A stretch of DNA of 64,000 bases from Rhynchopus sp. YZ270_cl-10 (GCA_964035575.1 OZ037889.1:868001-932000); one strand, 5' to 3'. Positions 20,801 to 30,401 are shown, counted from the first letter of the stretch. The notes: generated by a model not told the origin, from the letters alone. Made by a program: numbers and translations.

Positions 20801-23005
20801 CTCATCACCAGTGACGTCACTCAGCTCCATGGGATGTTTCGTAACATGGTCGCCGAATCGTGCCATGAATGGACCAAAGTCTGGTTCAGGGTTGTCGGTT
20901 TCGTTGTACATGCGAAGAATAGGATCCCAGGCCTCTGTCAGGATAGCGTCCATCTCTTCGACGTTAGCTGTCAGTGATCCGTCAGGCCTCGTAACAGCAT
21001 CAGTGGTGGTGCTCGCTTTGGGTGAGAGCCAAGCAGTGAGCCCTTTGTAGTCCCGCAGGAACTTGTCGGCAATGGACTTCCTGTATGAGGAACGCTTTGC
21101 CATGCAACGCTTCGCACGGAGTGCAGTCTTGTATGCCGACACCAGACTGCATAAACGCATAGCCTCGTCAAGATTGGGCAGTTCTTTTGATGGGTTCACG
21201 CACAGCTCGGATGAAGTGAACCCTGAGAGGAGCCGTCTGCACTTGTTCCAGCAACGCTCATCTTCAACGGATACGGTGTACGGCGTACCCAACCCATTGA
21301 GGTGACGGAGCCTACGTGTGATGTGTGTGAGCCTGGACCCCACTTTGTCTAGACGGGACTCCAAGGTACACATCCCATAGCCAGTGTCGGGTGACACTTT
21401 CGCGCACATGGGTTGCTTCGTTGGCGCGCGGTCGATCCCCCTACCACGGTATCTTTGGTCGGATGACCCGCTGCAGGAGAGGAGGTAGGTCTCACATAGC
21501 TTGCACATCTCACGCCATGCACCGTCAACGTCGTCCTGTTGCACAAGGTCCATAAAACGCTTCCGGCAAGGCATGGGGATTTTAGTTGTCGAGCCTGATG
21601 CAGGCGGAGGAATTGCTCTTGGTAGTTGATAGCGGAGTGACTTCTGCTGGAAAGCGTCGAAGTTGAGCGTTACAGAGACACAAGAATGTTTGCACACCCC
21701 TGGAACCCGAAAGGTTTTGCTGGCAGTTAATGCTTGCGCCGCCCATGTGTTGAGTAGAACGTAGTCGATGCGCGTGCTGTTGATCGTACCGGTGTACGTG
21801 GGGGGAGGCTCCTCGCCGAGTAGGGCGGCAGCTAGGGCAGCACCATCCACCCAAGTAGAGCTGAGTGCTTTCCGGAGGGCCGGGGATCTAGATACATCAG
21901 TGTTTAGGTCTCCTAGAACAATAGCTGGTACATTCCCAAGCCTCCTCGGTAGGTCCAGGAGTAGCGTCTGTAGTAGTTCTTCTCTGTAACGAAAGTCTTC
22001 CTGTGCGCCACCCGATTTTGCATAGACAGTAAACACATTAATGCCTTTTTTCCCATCGCCAGTTGCTACAAAGCTATGTACGAGACGGCCTGCTCTGTAG
22101 AACTTGTCTAGGACGTCGTCGAATGTAGTGCACCTCCGTAAAACGCACGGTCTCCTGCACAACATAGCAACACCACCGTTACGTCCTCTAGTGATGTCGC
22201 CCGTCTTCACATGCTTGGAACGCGCACCTTCCACAGGGGCCCCCCATACAGGAGCCCAGTCGCCCTTCGTGAGTCCGATGTCAACCTCCTCTTGAACAGC
22301 GGCGGTGAGGGAAGTTTCTTGAATCCCGACGACATCTACATCCATTTCGAGCACACTGTCCAGGTGTGGGTAGAGGGCTGTGACATTGATGCTGGCAAAG
22401 GTGAGGGTGTTTCCGGCCCGTGGACGTGCGTTCCTTGGAGCATCGAATTGGTCTCTCTTCGGGAGCGAGACGGATGGAGGGTTTGCTTCTAAGATTGTAG
22501 TCGTATCGAGGAGTGCATCCATGTCTATCGGGCTAGTAGACGAGGACACCACGGCGCAGTAGTGCATGCCACCAACGTAAGCCAGGTGGATAGGGTCCAG
22601 ATCCGTAGGTGTGGCAGGAGACAGTTTGAGGACACGTACGTTGGCGCTGTCGTCAGTGGAGTACACCATTGCAGGACACCCAGAGCAGTCAACTAGCGCC
22701 TGTAGCGTCAGCTGGTCCCCCCATGAACCCTTTCGTGACATGTCACTAACGTATTCATCAACCGATGCGTCGACGATGAACGGACTATACTTCTCAGGCT
22801 GCGAGCATATTGCGTTGACGGCAATCTCCCGTAGTTCGCTACTCAAGTTGTTGTGTCCCTCTAGACAAACGGATATGGATTGGAACTGGCAATCACCGGA
22901 GTTGCCAGCTTCCACGACACGCAGATTGTACGGCGCCAAATGTGCTGCGATTGAAGCTTTGTCAGCACCGCAGGTAGGCCCCCCGCCCGGGCCCACGCCA
23001 GGCAG
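17849..23005 (-). CDS. LINE ORF2: OTU protease, AP-type endonuclease, reverse transcriptase
   Basis: About 1718 codons. Residues about 25-155 are an OTU-type cysteine protease: SGDCQFQS (Cys), GSWGDQLTLQAL and GMHYCAV (His). Residues about 200-450 are the endonuclease: VVGIQETS, NGGVAML, IVLGDLNTD and TRIDYVLL. The reverse transcriptase (about 780-1010) has LRPITVTSAVYRL, ALDFQKCFDRVP, ILQGCPIS and the catalytic YADD (about 963). A CPHC...NEHIFWRC cluster near 1348 is the usual C-terminal zinc motif of LINEs. The end is strongly basic (KRKR, KKRKK), likely nuclear targeting. The frame has no ATG before the OTU domain; it opens directly after the ORF1 stop in the same frame, so translation by UGA read-through, or by restart at a near-cognate codon such as GTG, is needed. 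Confidence 0.9.
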   Translation of the reverse strand: MPGVGPGGGPTCGADKASIAAHLAPYNLRVVEAGNSGDCQFQSISVCLEGHNNLSSELREIAVNAICSQPEKYSPFIVDASVDEYVSDMSRKGSWGDQLTLQALVDCSGCPAMVYSTDDSANVRVLKLSPATPTDLDPIHLAYVGGMHYCAVVSSSTSPIDMDALLDTTTILEANPPSVSLPKRDQFDAPRNARPRAGNTLTFASINVTALYPHLDSVLEMDVDVVGIQETSLTAAVQEEVDIGLTKGDWAPVWGAPVEGARSKHVKTGDITRGRNGGVAMLCRRPCVLRRCTTFDDVLDKFYRAGRLVHSFVATGDGKKGINVFTVYAKSGGAQEDFRYREELLQTLLLDLPRRLGNVPAIVLGDLNTDVSRSPALRKALSSTWVDGAALAAALLGEEPPPTYTGTINSTRIDYVLLNTWAAQALTASKTFRVPGVCKHSCVSVTLNFDAFQQKSLRYQLPRAIPPPASGSTTKIPMPCRKRFMDLVQQDDVDGAWREMCKLCETYLLSCSGSSDQRYRGRGIDRAPTKQPMCAKVSPDTGYGMCTLESRLDKVGSRLTHITRRLRHLNGLGTPYTVSVEDERCWNKCRRLLSGFTSSELCVNPSKELPNLDEAMRLCSLVSAYKTALRAKRCMAKRSSYRKSIADKFLRDYKGLTAWLSPKASTTTDAVTRPDGSLTANVEEMDAILTEAWDPILRMYNETDNPEPDFGPFMARFGDHVTKHPMELSDVTGDELRAVLMQKKKSSGACGIDGWRIDELQRLPVPLLQLFAELFNLIERTSCWPQGLLTALVTLIPKGDSGAPLDLRPITVTSAVYRLWACRRLKDIVRWQDGWLLPSQRGFRTGGSTDDVLLDITSAIEETLLNDELELYLVALDFQKCFDRVPQKLVLALAKSMGMHARVLDPLTSMYSHLRRRFKLPNGVGQEFMVTNGILQGCPISAMLINALLAVVLSVILNEVSGTSSSSYADDVTIMSDTSETHIQEAVTILTEFCHLTGMRLHPSKTVVMGIVQGTLKHRAKNPYVGTVLLDGSKLNTVSSQVFVGTPVGTLYNSNCRSNKTRMESIVPACDKLSTSPLPHAHRASLASVALVPKAVYGCPYTTTSAASTNSLCTSLTNGVFGKKHKTRNPIAVLSIANKGHLLDPVTVIRYSSLRNLFAGAVKLPYLVPRLNRILELRQKESRVPLDTGPIGLAMERAGESFRWGTVLAESRTAGHDECLLSLNTMKRNHELRVHVRCKRWEELAIARPSYEGIENGIDTKRTNATRLAKGNTDLSNALTAVISGGVYRANQRPTILAPTANDSDACDDESDTGDGATDSSEADSSSDYDCDSSDDKAVGTLAHSSHCPHCEAQEEDTNEHIFWRCSAFNEIRSDARFNAITSADRTSWKPCLVNWGVVPLNCKVDVSALHTLMGSIILERWRLNRVKFLKEAARLPWDKAAVTPTIPITFDWSKLPSTPPSSWKYGLVRHTAFLEWLKSLEFVDDNKSSISNIELGIDFEVFSGLLLQHERAPDNTGWSARERGKAMGIWLRWFRKHCTNLRITCPLPGNSVTTVYSLRPIGAPQVAGGHSPRARLGVDSIAVIRSQLSRSVRWLADAVWGTAPLDAYGPSISARASRWSSPPTSSADTSEGDMIDDVLATGDRPAENDVPPAEGDPEPNRSLKLKRSVSPPSRKQNPSTRTSKRKRSSSPKACDKTAKKRKKSAINAPPLRSATPI

Positions 23006-24778
23006 TCACTGTTCGGTTTGCTCCTCAGTTTGCTGTGCGGCTTGCTGTTGTCTGGCCACCTCTCCCTCCAACGTAGACTTGCGGCAGGTAAAACAGATGC
23101 CCTGCGCGCACGTCTCGCTCGTGCATGGCCAAGCCCGCGTCCCAGGCCTCTTCGGCTTCGCACACACAGCGCACTTCCATCCTATTGCGCTTGCCAGCGG
23201 CTCTTCCCCTAACGCAAAGAAGTGTTTGTGCTGAGATTCCATTTCCACGTCTTCTTCCTCTGAGGAGGCCATGTTGTCGCGGTCGTTGCTAGTGGGGTTG
23301 GCGTCCGCAGCCGTTCTCTTCTTCCCGCTGGTTTTCTCAACTGGTACCGGGGCCGGGTCGAAAGCGAAGTCTTTGTCAGCGCGCGGTGGGAGCTTCGACT
23401 TCTCCGGCCTCTGCTTACCTTTTGCACTGCTGAGGGAGTGCGACTGCCGGTACCGCTTGTCCTGGTCCGCGTATTGGCGCACCCAGAGGACGCTCTCATC
23501 GTCGCGCACGACCGAGTCGAATGTAGGGGGGGCGTCGGCCGTAACTATGCAGGTCCGCTCCTTGCCCGTGCAGTACGTCGATACCGACGCCACTGACTGC
23601 CATCCTGCCGCCTCTAGTTGGTAGATGATGTCCTCTGGGTGTTCACGTCGCGTTGCGCCTGTGACTGTGTAGCGAGGTACCGGTGCCGTCACTACCTCCG
23701 CAAGTTCACCAATGAGCGCGCGGACTGCCTCCGTGCGCGCGCTGTCCGCAAGGCGGAGCGAAAGCCGCTTCTCTCCCAGTGCTAGGCCTAGAACATCCGC
23801 CCCACACTTCCTGGCCGCGTTGATAGCGGTGCGCCGGTCCACACTCCGCTTGAGAGGAAGCACATGGTATACCTCCCGCCCTTGGTTGAAAGAGGGGTAT
23901 TTCCAAAATACCCCGTCGACGCCGCTGTTGCTGAGGATGTCGTTGACAGCCTTCGTGGGCACGCGCACGCTCATCTTGCGGGTTCCTTTCTGCTTCAGCA
24001 CTTTCCACATGTGCGAGTTCTCTACCCTCACATTATCCGGCAGAGACCGTCTGCAGAGCCTGCGGAACGACGGTTCGGTGTCGGTCTGGAGGCACTTCCA
24101 GTACGCGCTGGAGGTGTGCTTTGCAGCTACCTCACAGAACATAACGCTTGTACCTCTTGCTCCTCTTGTACCTCTCTCCGCAGTATTCGCATCGAGCACC
24201 TTCTGCGTGGTGGCTACGCCCGTCGTACCGATGTTCCCTACCTGGTACGCATGGTAAGGGCGTGCTGCCCCTGTCGTCAGCCGCACCGACGTCGTCACAC
24301 TCCCGTCGAACGGGTACGGACACAACACGGCATACCCCGTCGCGTCCTCCGTCACATCCCACGCTGTCATCATTGCTTCCTTCGCGTCGTTGGCACGCTT
24401 CGTCGTGTCAGCAATAAACACCCCTAACTTAAGGGTGTCGAAGAGGGGCGCGTCCATGAATGGTGCAGACCATCCCTCCGAAGCGATAACCTCCTTCGGT
24501 GCCGCTTTCTTTGCTACGTGCACCCAGGTGCTCGTACTTTTCTTTGTCGACGTCTTTGTTTGTCTCGTCGTTCCCTCATCTTGTGTGGGTTGCGTAGTTG
24601 CCGGCTTCGGCGTCTTGATCTGCGTCCTCGCATCGGACTTAGCATCGGCTTTAGCTTGAGCCTTCTCTCTAGCCGGCTTCGTCTTCGACTCCGACGCCTT
24701 CTTCGCCTCCTTCGCCTTCTTCGCCGTCGGCGCCTTCTTCTCCTCCGGCACGCGGGCGCGGGAGATGGACTGGATCAA
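23006..24778 (-). CDS. LINE ORF1: basic protein with C-terminal zinc cluster
   Basis: About 590 residues, probably a nucleic-acid-binding partner of ORF2. The N-terminus (1-85) is a Lys/Ala/Thr-rich basic domain. The middle is globular and unrecognised. The C-terminus has an acidic stretch (SSEEEDVEME), then WKCAVC, CTSETC and CFTC, a treble-clef or RING-like arrangement of cysteines, and a Gln-rich tail ending at TGA. No ATG is visible at the very start of the open stretch (it opens with TTG), so initiation may be downstream, at a near-cognate codon, or provided by upstream sequence. The TGA is followed by CTG. Confidence 0.8.
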   Translation of the reverse strand: MIQSISRARVPEEKKAPTAKKAKEAKKASESKTKPAREKAQAKADAKSDARTQIKTPKPATTQPTQDEGTTRQTKTSTKKSTSTWVHVAKKAAPKEVIASEGWSAPFMDAPLFDTLKLGVFIADTTKRANDAKEAMMTAWDVTEDATGYAVLCPYPFDGSVTTSVRLTTGAARPYHAYQVGNIGTTGVATTQKVLDANTAERGTRGARGTSVMFCEVAAKHTSSAYWKCLQTDTEPSFRRLCRRSLPDNVRVENSHMWKVLKQKGTRKMSVRVPTKAVNDILSNSGVDGVFWKYPSFNQGREVYHVLPLKRSVDRRTAINAARKCGADVLGLALGEKRLSLRLADSARTEAVRALIGELAEVVTAPVPRYTVTGATRREHPEDIIYQLEAAGWQSVASVSTYCTGKERTCIVTADAPPTFDSVVRDDESVLWVRQYADQDKRYRQSHSLSSAKGKQRPEKSKLPPRADKDFAFDPAPVPVEKTSGKKRTAADANPTSNDRDNMASSEEEDVEMESQHKHFFALGEEPLASAIGWKCAVCAKPKRPGTRAWPCTSETCAQGICFTCRKSTLEGEVARQQQAAQQTEEQTEQ

Positions 24779-24890
24779 CGTTCAATTCCGGTGTCGGACG
24801 ATAAAAAATATGCATCTCACATTTCTGAGTGAAAAATATGAAAAAGTATACGGCTAGCGAGATTTTGGATGATATATTGTTGAAGCCTTG

Positions 24891-25345
24891 CTTTTGTCAC
24901 GTTGAAAAAGAAAATAGGCTAGTACTCTCTGGGGGGGTGAGGGCAGCGGGGGGGGGAGAATATGCCGGGAGGAAAGAAAATTAGAAAGAATGTGCCTCTT
25001 GTGCACAGTTCAGAAAAAGAGGGGGGTGATCGTCATGAGATCTTCGAGCGATGATAGGTGTCTTGGCACCCAGGCACCCAGGGGAGGAAAAAGAAAAGAG
25101 AAAAAAAGAAGCTGAAAGTGCAAACGCCTCACCGTTCATCGGCGGACGCAAGGCACTAGAAAAATAAATCCCTCGTGTTGTGCACCTTTAAAAGTAAGAC
25201 CGACAGGCCAAACAGCATTTGACTCAGAGGAATACCGTTGCAGGAATAAAACATGAGAACCAACCCCCCATCAACAAAAAAAGGGACTCCTTTTTTAGGT
25301 GGGGAGGGGTGTTGTCGAGGGGGGTATTGGAGACAGCGTTTTCTA

Positions 25346-25380
<35 letters not shown>

Positions 25381-25402
25381 GTGGATGGGGATTGCTGTGA
25401 CA
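24891..25402. other. Gene-free stretch with short repeats
   Basis: Contains G-rich simple sequence, a family D-like motif (about 24987-25012), a family C stem-loop (25109-25157) and a pure A run of about 30 nt. No gene seen. Confidence 0.55.
25109..25157 (-). repeat. Stem-loop repeat family C
   Basis: AGTGCAAACGCCTCACCGTT, then CATCGGCGGACGCAAGGCACT on the plus strand; ends pair (AGTGC/GCACT) and CGCC pairs with GGCG inside. On the minus strand a pyrimidine tract follows directly. Confidence 0.75.
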
Positions 25403-25508
25403 AAATAGAAATTAATTTCTAGAATTTCAGGCACAATGTCACCAAAAACCAGGGGCTCCGCTACCGTATAAAGTTCTGTTGCGGCGCAACAGAAGTCTGA
25501 AAAAAAGG

Positions 25509-25539
<31 letters not shown>

Positions 25540-26000
25540 TGGTGTTGAACCACGGGAATACCATGGGAACTGGGTTGCTGACCGCACCATCCAGGCTGTA
25601 CCTCAATTTTTTTTTTGCCTGCGGCGCCATTTTTCCTTTTTTGCTCCGCAAAAAAGGATTCGATGTGTGACTCTGTGCTGAAAAAGCTAGATTTTTACAC
25701 CGTGCCCTAAATTTTTTTTCGCCTGCGGCGCCATTTGTTTGATTTTTTTTGCTCCGCAAAAAAAAAATACAGCTCCCAATGTCCCTGGTCAGCAGGGCTG
25801 AAAAATTTTTGGGCACAAAAACAGCTGACCCCCCAATCTTGAAATCTGAATTCCTGGATAAGACACTGGCGCAGGGTGAAAAAAAAACCCCCGCAACAGA
25901 ACTCAAAAAAAATCTGAAAACGTAGCGGAGGGGCTGCCAAAAACGCTGGAAAAAAAAAAAAAGAAAGAAAGGTAAAAAGAAAATAGTTTCGGCAGCTGGA
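25403..26000. repeat. Repeat family E, interrupted by a hAT element
   Basis: TTTCAGGCACAATGTCACCAAAAAC, then the hAT insertion, then CCAAAAACGCTGGAAAA. Uninterrupted copies are at 30402-30487 and 52222-52315. Confidence 0.75.
25450..25936. mobile_element. Non-autonomous hAT element with internal empty-site proof
   Basis: 487 bp, ends CAGGGGCTCCGCTAC and the inverse of CAGCCCCTCCGCTAC, flanked by a perfect 8-bp duplication CCAAAAAC (25442-25449, 25937-25944). The flanks join to the sequence of repeat family E, whose other two copies in this window lack the insertion. The interior is homologous to the 3.44-4.08 kb element, with two GCCTGCGGCGCC hairpin cores. Confidence 0.9.
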
Positions 26001-26189
26001 GTGGGAGGGGGAAGAGTCCATAGTGCCGGGTCTCTTCATTCCCAGTTGGCATGGGGGGTATAAAAAATTAGATTCAAATACTGTCAAAAAACAGAAAGCA
26101 TTTGAGAGGTACAGAGAACAAAAGGGGGGGGTGTGTGTCAAACTACGACTTTCGCCTGAAAGTTTTCGTTTCTTTTTTTTGAAAAATTC

Positions 26190-26245
26190 TTGGGGTAGTG
26201 TAGTTGCCTCGGTTGTGTTGCCACAGTTTGTGCAATCTCCACTTT
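26190..26245. repeat. Hairpin repeat family B, copy 1
   Basis: TTGGGGTAGTGTAGTTGCCT, then CGGTTGTGTTGCCACAGTTT, then GTGCAATCTCCACT. The second copy is at 30001-30054. It shares the TAGTGTAG word with family A. Confidence 0.7.
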
Positions 26246-27576
26246 TTTTTCCCCGGAACAGGACAGGGCTTTTTTGCACTGGTGATAGGTTTCTTTCTTT
26301 TTGAAACATTAAAACATTTGACAACCACGTTGCGATCCATTTTATTTGGAGATCTCGGTCAAATAAAAGGGGGCAAAACGCCTTCCCGGGACACCGGGCG
26401 GGCGTAGGGAGGGGGAGGAAATGAAAATCAAACTGACCTGAACAGCTATGCATAATATAGGGGGGAACACTGTTGTTATTTTGATGATATGACATGAATA
26501 CTCTGTCCCAAAAAGGGTGAGGTGGGGAATAAAATGTAGTTTAAAAAGATACGGTGTCACAAAACCCTCAGGGAAAACACAAAAAAAAAAAACAAAAAAC
26601 ACATCTCTGTTTTCCCCTTTTCTTGGCCAATGTTTACTCCAGTAAAAAAAAAAATCACCCCCCCATCCCCATCCCCATTGAGAAAATCTTTTACAAAGTC
26701 TTTCTCAAGCCGTCACCCACATAATGCACTTCGTTGCCGTGCAATCGTTTCACATAGCATGGTGGGCATCATTTTCGTTCTCACTTTTCAACCCTCTGCA
26801 AAAAGAAGAAAAAAAAAGAGAGAGAAAAGAGAAGTTGAAGGTGCAAACCCCTCACCGTTCATCGGCGGACGCAAGGCACTTTCTCCATGGGTGGTCGAAA
26901 CCCCAGAGAGCACTTCAAAAGTGTGCACACAATTTCCATGAGGGGAGTTTATTTTGCAAGTACACAACCATTGCCTCAACCATAATACATAACACTTTCG
27001 TTCTCACTTTTTCCACCCTCTACAAAAAGAAAGAAGAAGAAAAAAGAAAAAGAGAAGTTGAAGGTTGCCTCAACCATAACACAACACTTTCGTTCTCGCT
27101 TTCTATTCTGTACACAAAATGGGTGAGGTTGTAGATAGTGCCAACGCCTAGGACGCAGGCACTGACGCTTCGTGGGTTGAACCCACGTAGTGTTACAAAA
27201 AAAACCCTCCCCCTCTCCTCACATTCCCCTTGTTAGGGTGGAGCTCTCTGGAGCAAATATGACAAAGTAAACAATACCCTGTTCTTGCTGTGCTCTATTA
27301 CTCACACTGCTAATGGGGCAAGGGGGAGAAGGGGTTTTTCTTTGTGTTGAGGAAGATGCAAAAATTTCTGTAAAAAGTGAAGGAAAAAAAAGAGAGCAGT
27401 CGAAACGTGCTAAAACGCAGCTCGGTCGGAAAAAAAGAAAAAAAAAAAAAATCTTTGTGATCACGTACTACGTGATGGAAGAGAGAGGGGGAAAAACAAA
27501 ACGCTACGTACGTCAGCCCGATTTTTTGGGAAAAAACGTACGTTTTTCTCGCCAACTTTCTACATCCATGATATAC
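26246..27576. other. Gene-free stretch with a degenerate 2-3 fold repeat
   Basis: At about 26765-27110 a unit of roughly 100-220 nt recurs: CACTTTCGTTCTCACTTTT, a CCACCCTCTRCAAAAAGAA block, then a purine tract ending GAGAAGTTGAAGGT. The first includes a family C stem-loop. The rest shows a motif shared with 7.95 and 9.87 kb at about 27395-27430. No gene recognised. Confidence 0.5.
26832..26880 (-). repeat. Stem-loop repeat family C
   Basis: GGTGCAAACCCCTCACCGTT, then CATCGGCGGACGCAAGGCACT. On the minus strand the hairpin leads into a C/T tract ending CTTCTTTTTGCAG, a ready-made splice acceptor shape. Confidence 0.75.
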
Positions 27577-28118
27577 TTACTGGGGGGGAGCTATTAAAGT
27601 ATACGTATACTTTATTCGGCGGGAATTACTGCTTAAATGGCCAAAAAACGAAAAAGGAAAAAAAAAAAAAAAATCACTGTTATTTTGGGGTTTCTAGTGG
27701 CCGAAACCTCGCGAAAACACCACCATTGGCATTTTTGGGCCAATCCCAGCCAGTGGTGGGGTCAATGTGGAAAAATGAACAATTTTTTGGTGACTTAAAT
27801 TTTCACAAATCTGAACCCCGTCAGCACCAATCGTGTAAAAACTGATACACGCGTTTTAGGTCAAAAATACTCGTTTCTCAGCTCAAAGTGACCCCATCAC
27901 AGCACGCACAGAATCCGGACCACCGAAATCAAAAAAAAAAAATTCCGATTTTTTGTGCAAAAATTGCTGTAAAAATTTTTTAGTAAGAAAAATGTACACA
28001 AAAACCGTATACTTTATTTCACAGATTTACACGCTCAAAATGGGTTTCCGCACCGTATACTTTATTACCCCCGTATACTTTATTAGCACCGTATACTTTA
28101 TTAGCCCCCCCCCAGTAA
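27577..28118. mobile_element. TA-flanked MITE with GTATAC repeats
   Basis: Inverted ends of 29 nt (TTACTGGGGGGGAGCTATTA...) with two mismatches. A TA dinucleotide at both edges fits a Tc1/mariner-type target. CGTATACTTTATT occurs five times near the two ends, and AAAGTATACGTATACTTT is a perfect palindrome near the left end. A diverged copy of the R1 repeat lies inside at about 27720-27905. No transposase. Confidence 0.7.
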
Positions 28119-29999
28119 AGGAAAGCACACAAGGACGTTCAGGAAAAAAGAAAAAAAAAATTTAAAGATGATACAAACTTCATACCTTAGTTCTTGTTTT
28201 GGAAGAGGAAGATTAAGATATAATTTTCAATCGAAAGATGGAGTTTTATCCACCAGCTTCGTCTCCTCTTTTTTTTTTTGTAAATTTAAAAAGAATCTTT
28301 TGGTTTGGAAGAGGAAGAAAAACAAACGAAGCAGTGTGCACCCAAAGAACAATGTACACACTATACCGTAGCACGCATAGTTTGGGCCCCTGGGGGGTGA
28401 ACACACAGCACTGTTCTGGGCGCAAGCGGTCCTCCCTTTTTGCCCTCCATCCTCTTCCTCCCTTGCTACAGTCCCCCATCTGTGACTACGTGTTTAGTCG
28501 TGTCAAACCTTCACATCCTGCACTGTGCAATGAGATATCGCAACTGAGCATCCTGTTATAAAGGAGAAAAAGTGAAGTTGACAATGTACAGACAATTTTG
28601 GAATAGAAAATATGGAAGGCATCTAGAAGGGGAAAAAAAAAACGGCTATTACACGATGAAATAAATGAGTTGGCTTGTAAGCCAATGAAACCACAAGTCA
28701 AGTCATGTACTTCGTGTAAGGTGAACCGAAAGGCTGATGTACTTCTCGTGCACACTCACCTATTTAAAAATAAAATAAAATGGCGCGGCTAAAAGTGTGT
28801 TTCAACTACTGTATTAGGGAGCTGCCCCGTTTTTTTTTTTTTTTTTTTCGCAGGATCGGCGAGATGGGCGCGTTCTTTTATTGTGGGGGGGAAAGAAAAG
28901 AAAAATTTAAAAAAAGGGAGAAAAAGATCGGGCATTTAGTTCGTGCGCAAAGGCGGACAATACTTTTTTTTTTTTTGCAATGTATGAACTCACGTAATGT
29001 TTCAACACTTACAACAATAAAAGTAGATTCATTTCCCCCCCAATCACGCTGCCCACTTTATCTTTAAAAAATTAGACAAAAATGCGTTCAGAAAAAACAT
29101 CTTCAAACTACTTGTTACGATTCAGAAAAACTGACGGTTTGTTCACTGGAAACAACACTAGGCCACTCGAAGCCCATTGAGGACATCCCAGTACAAAGAA
29201 AGGATGGGAAGGGAGGGAGGCTATGTCTTGGGGTGTGGTGGGTGTGGTGGGAACAAGAAAACAGTGCCCAGCTAAGCCTGGCATACAACTGCGACTGCAG
29301 TCAACACGAAGGCTCAAGGGAGAGGAATACAAAACAGAAAACTGACCAAAAGAAAAATATGCCTGATACACTTTCTGTCCAAGAGAAATGAACAGTCTAG
29401 CAAAAAAAAAATTTAAAAAAAAATGGGGGGGAGAAGAAATCTGCTCGGCAAACTTTTCCCCTTTCTCGTTATTCAAAGCTATTAAGACTAATAACGATGT
29501 GGGTGAGAAAACATTGGGGGAAAGCTGGGCGCGAACAGACCGCAAGAAGCACAAAAAATACTTGTGAACAGATGAGGTATTATTGTGTTTAAAAAAAAAA
29601 CATTTGTTGGGGGGAGACGAAATAACATGACCAAAAAAAAGGGGGGGGGGGTTACACTACGAGGGGGACAACACACTGTACACATTAAGACATGCTGGCA
29701 AGGTGCTGGGGCAGCACCTCTATAGGGGAGGGCTCTAATAGCAACCCATGGATCCGCAGTTTGGCACTTGATCAGTACAAAATTTATGTCAGATAATTTT
29801 TTTTTTCGTGTCCAGAAGTGCTCCCAGCTTTGAGGGAGAACTATTCAAAAACACCTGTAATTGAGACACAAATACTCTGTGCTGTAACATGCGGAACGTT
29901 GCTTTGAACCGGGGGAGAGGATAACAAAGAAGTTGGTAAAAAAAAGGTTGGTTCTGTCGTCGAACCTTTTTGGGGGATAAATAATTTATCTGATAAATT
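28119..29999. other. Gene-free stretch
   Basis: A/T- and purine-rich with several poly-A/T runs and one family D-like motif at about 28725-28768. A minus-strand open frame at 29108-29554 has no start or splice context that I trust and no recognisable domain. Confidence 0.5.
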
Positions 30000-30000
30000 G

Positions 30001-30054
30001 TTGGAGTAGTGTAGTTGCCTCGGTTGTGTTGCCACAGTTGTGCAATCCCCACTG
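30001..30054. repeat. Hairpin repeat family B, copy 2
   Basis: It matches the copy at 26190-26245 over about 50 nt with three or four differences. Confidence 0.7.
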
Positions 30055-30401
30055 TTATCTGTGAGGAATTACCAAAACAGAATCACGAGGGTACACGATG
30101 AAATGCGAAACCCGGCGGTACGTCACCACACAGGGGTGTGGGAGGGGAGGGGAGGAGGAAGAGGGGGGTGTGAATGCAGACGTGAAGGTGGTGGTGTGAG
30201 GGTGGCATTTTGTACGACCCGCACTTTGAGGAAAAGAAAAAGTTTTTTTTTTTGTATACACTTTTGACACATCTCAAGAGAGTTTGTCATTTCGTGAAAA
30301 CAAAATTTCATTTTATCCTATGACTTTCACTTTTGCGCCCCTCTTTTTTATTGGAAAATATAACTCTGGAAAAAAAGGGGGTAATTTTGAAAATAAAATA
30401 G

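Larger units (their letters stand above)
17760..24890 (-). mobile_element. LINE (non-LTR retrotransposon) with ORF1 and OTU-APE-RT ORF2
   Basis: Order on the minus strand: a short 5' untranslated segment, ORF1, a single UGA, then ORF2 with OTU protease, exonuclease-endonuclease-phosphatase-type endonuclease, reverse transcriptase and a C-terminal zinc cluster. Codon use and GC content are higher than in the surrounding A/T-rich DNA and both frames are long and open, so the copy looks young. I could not define a target-site duplication or a poly-A tail; both ends are approximate. Confidence 0.85.

Noticed and set aside
25156-26602. Long minus-strand frames rich in Phe and Ser near 25.2-26.6 kb
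   Set aside because: They come from poly-T runs and from the hAT interior; no codon bias or domain.
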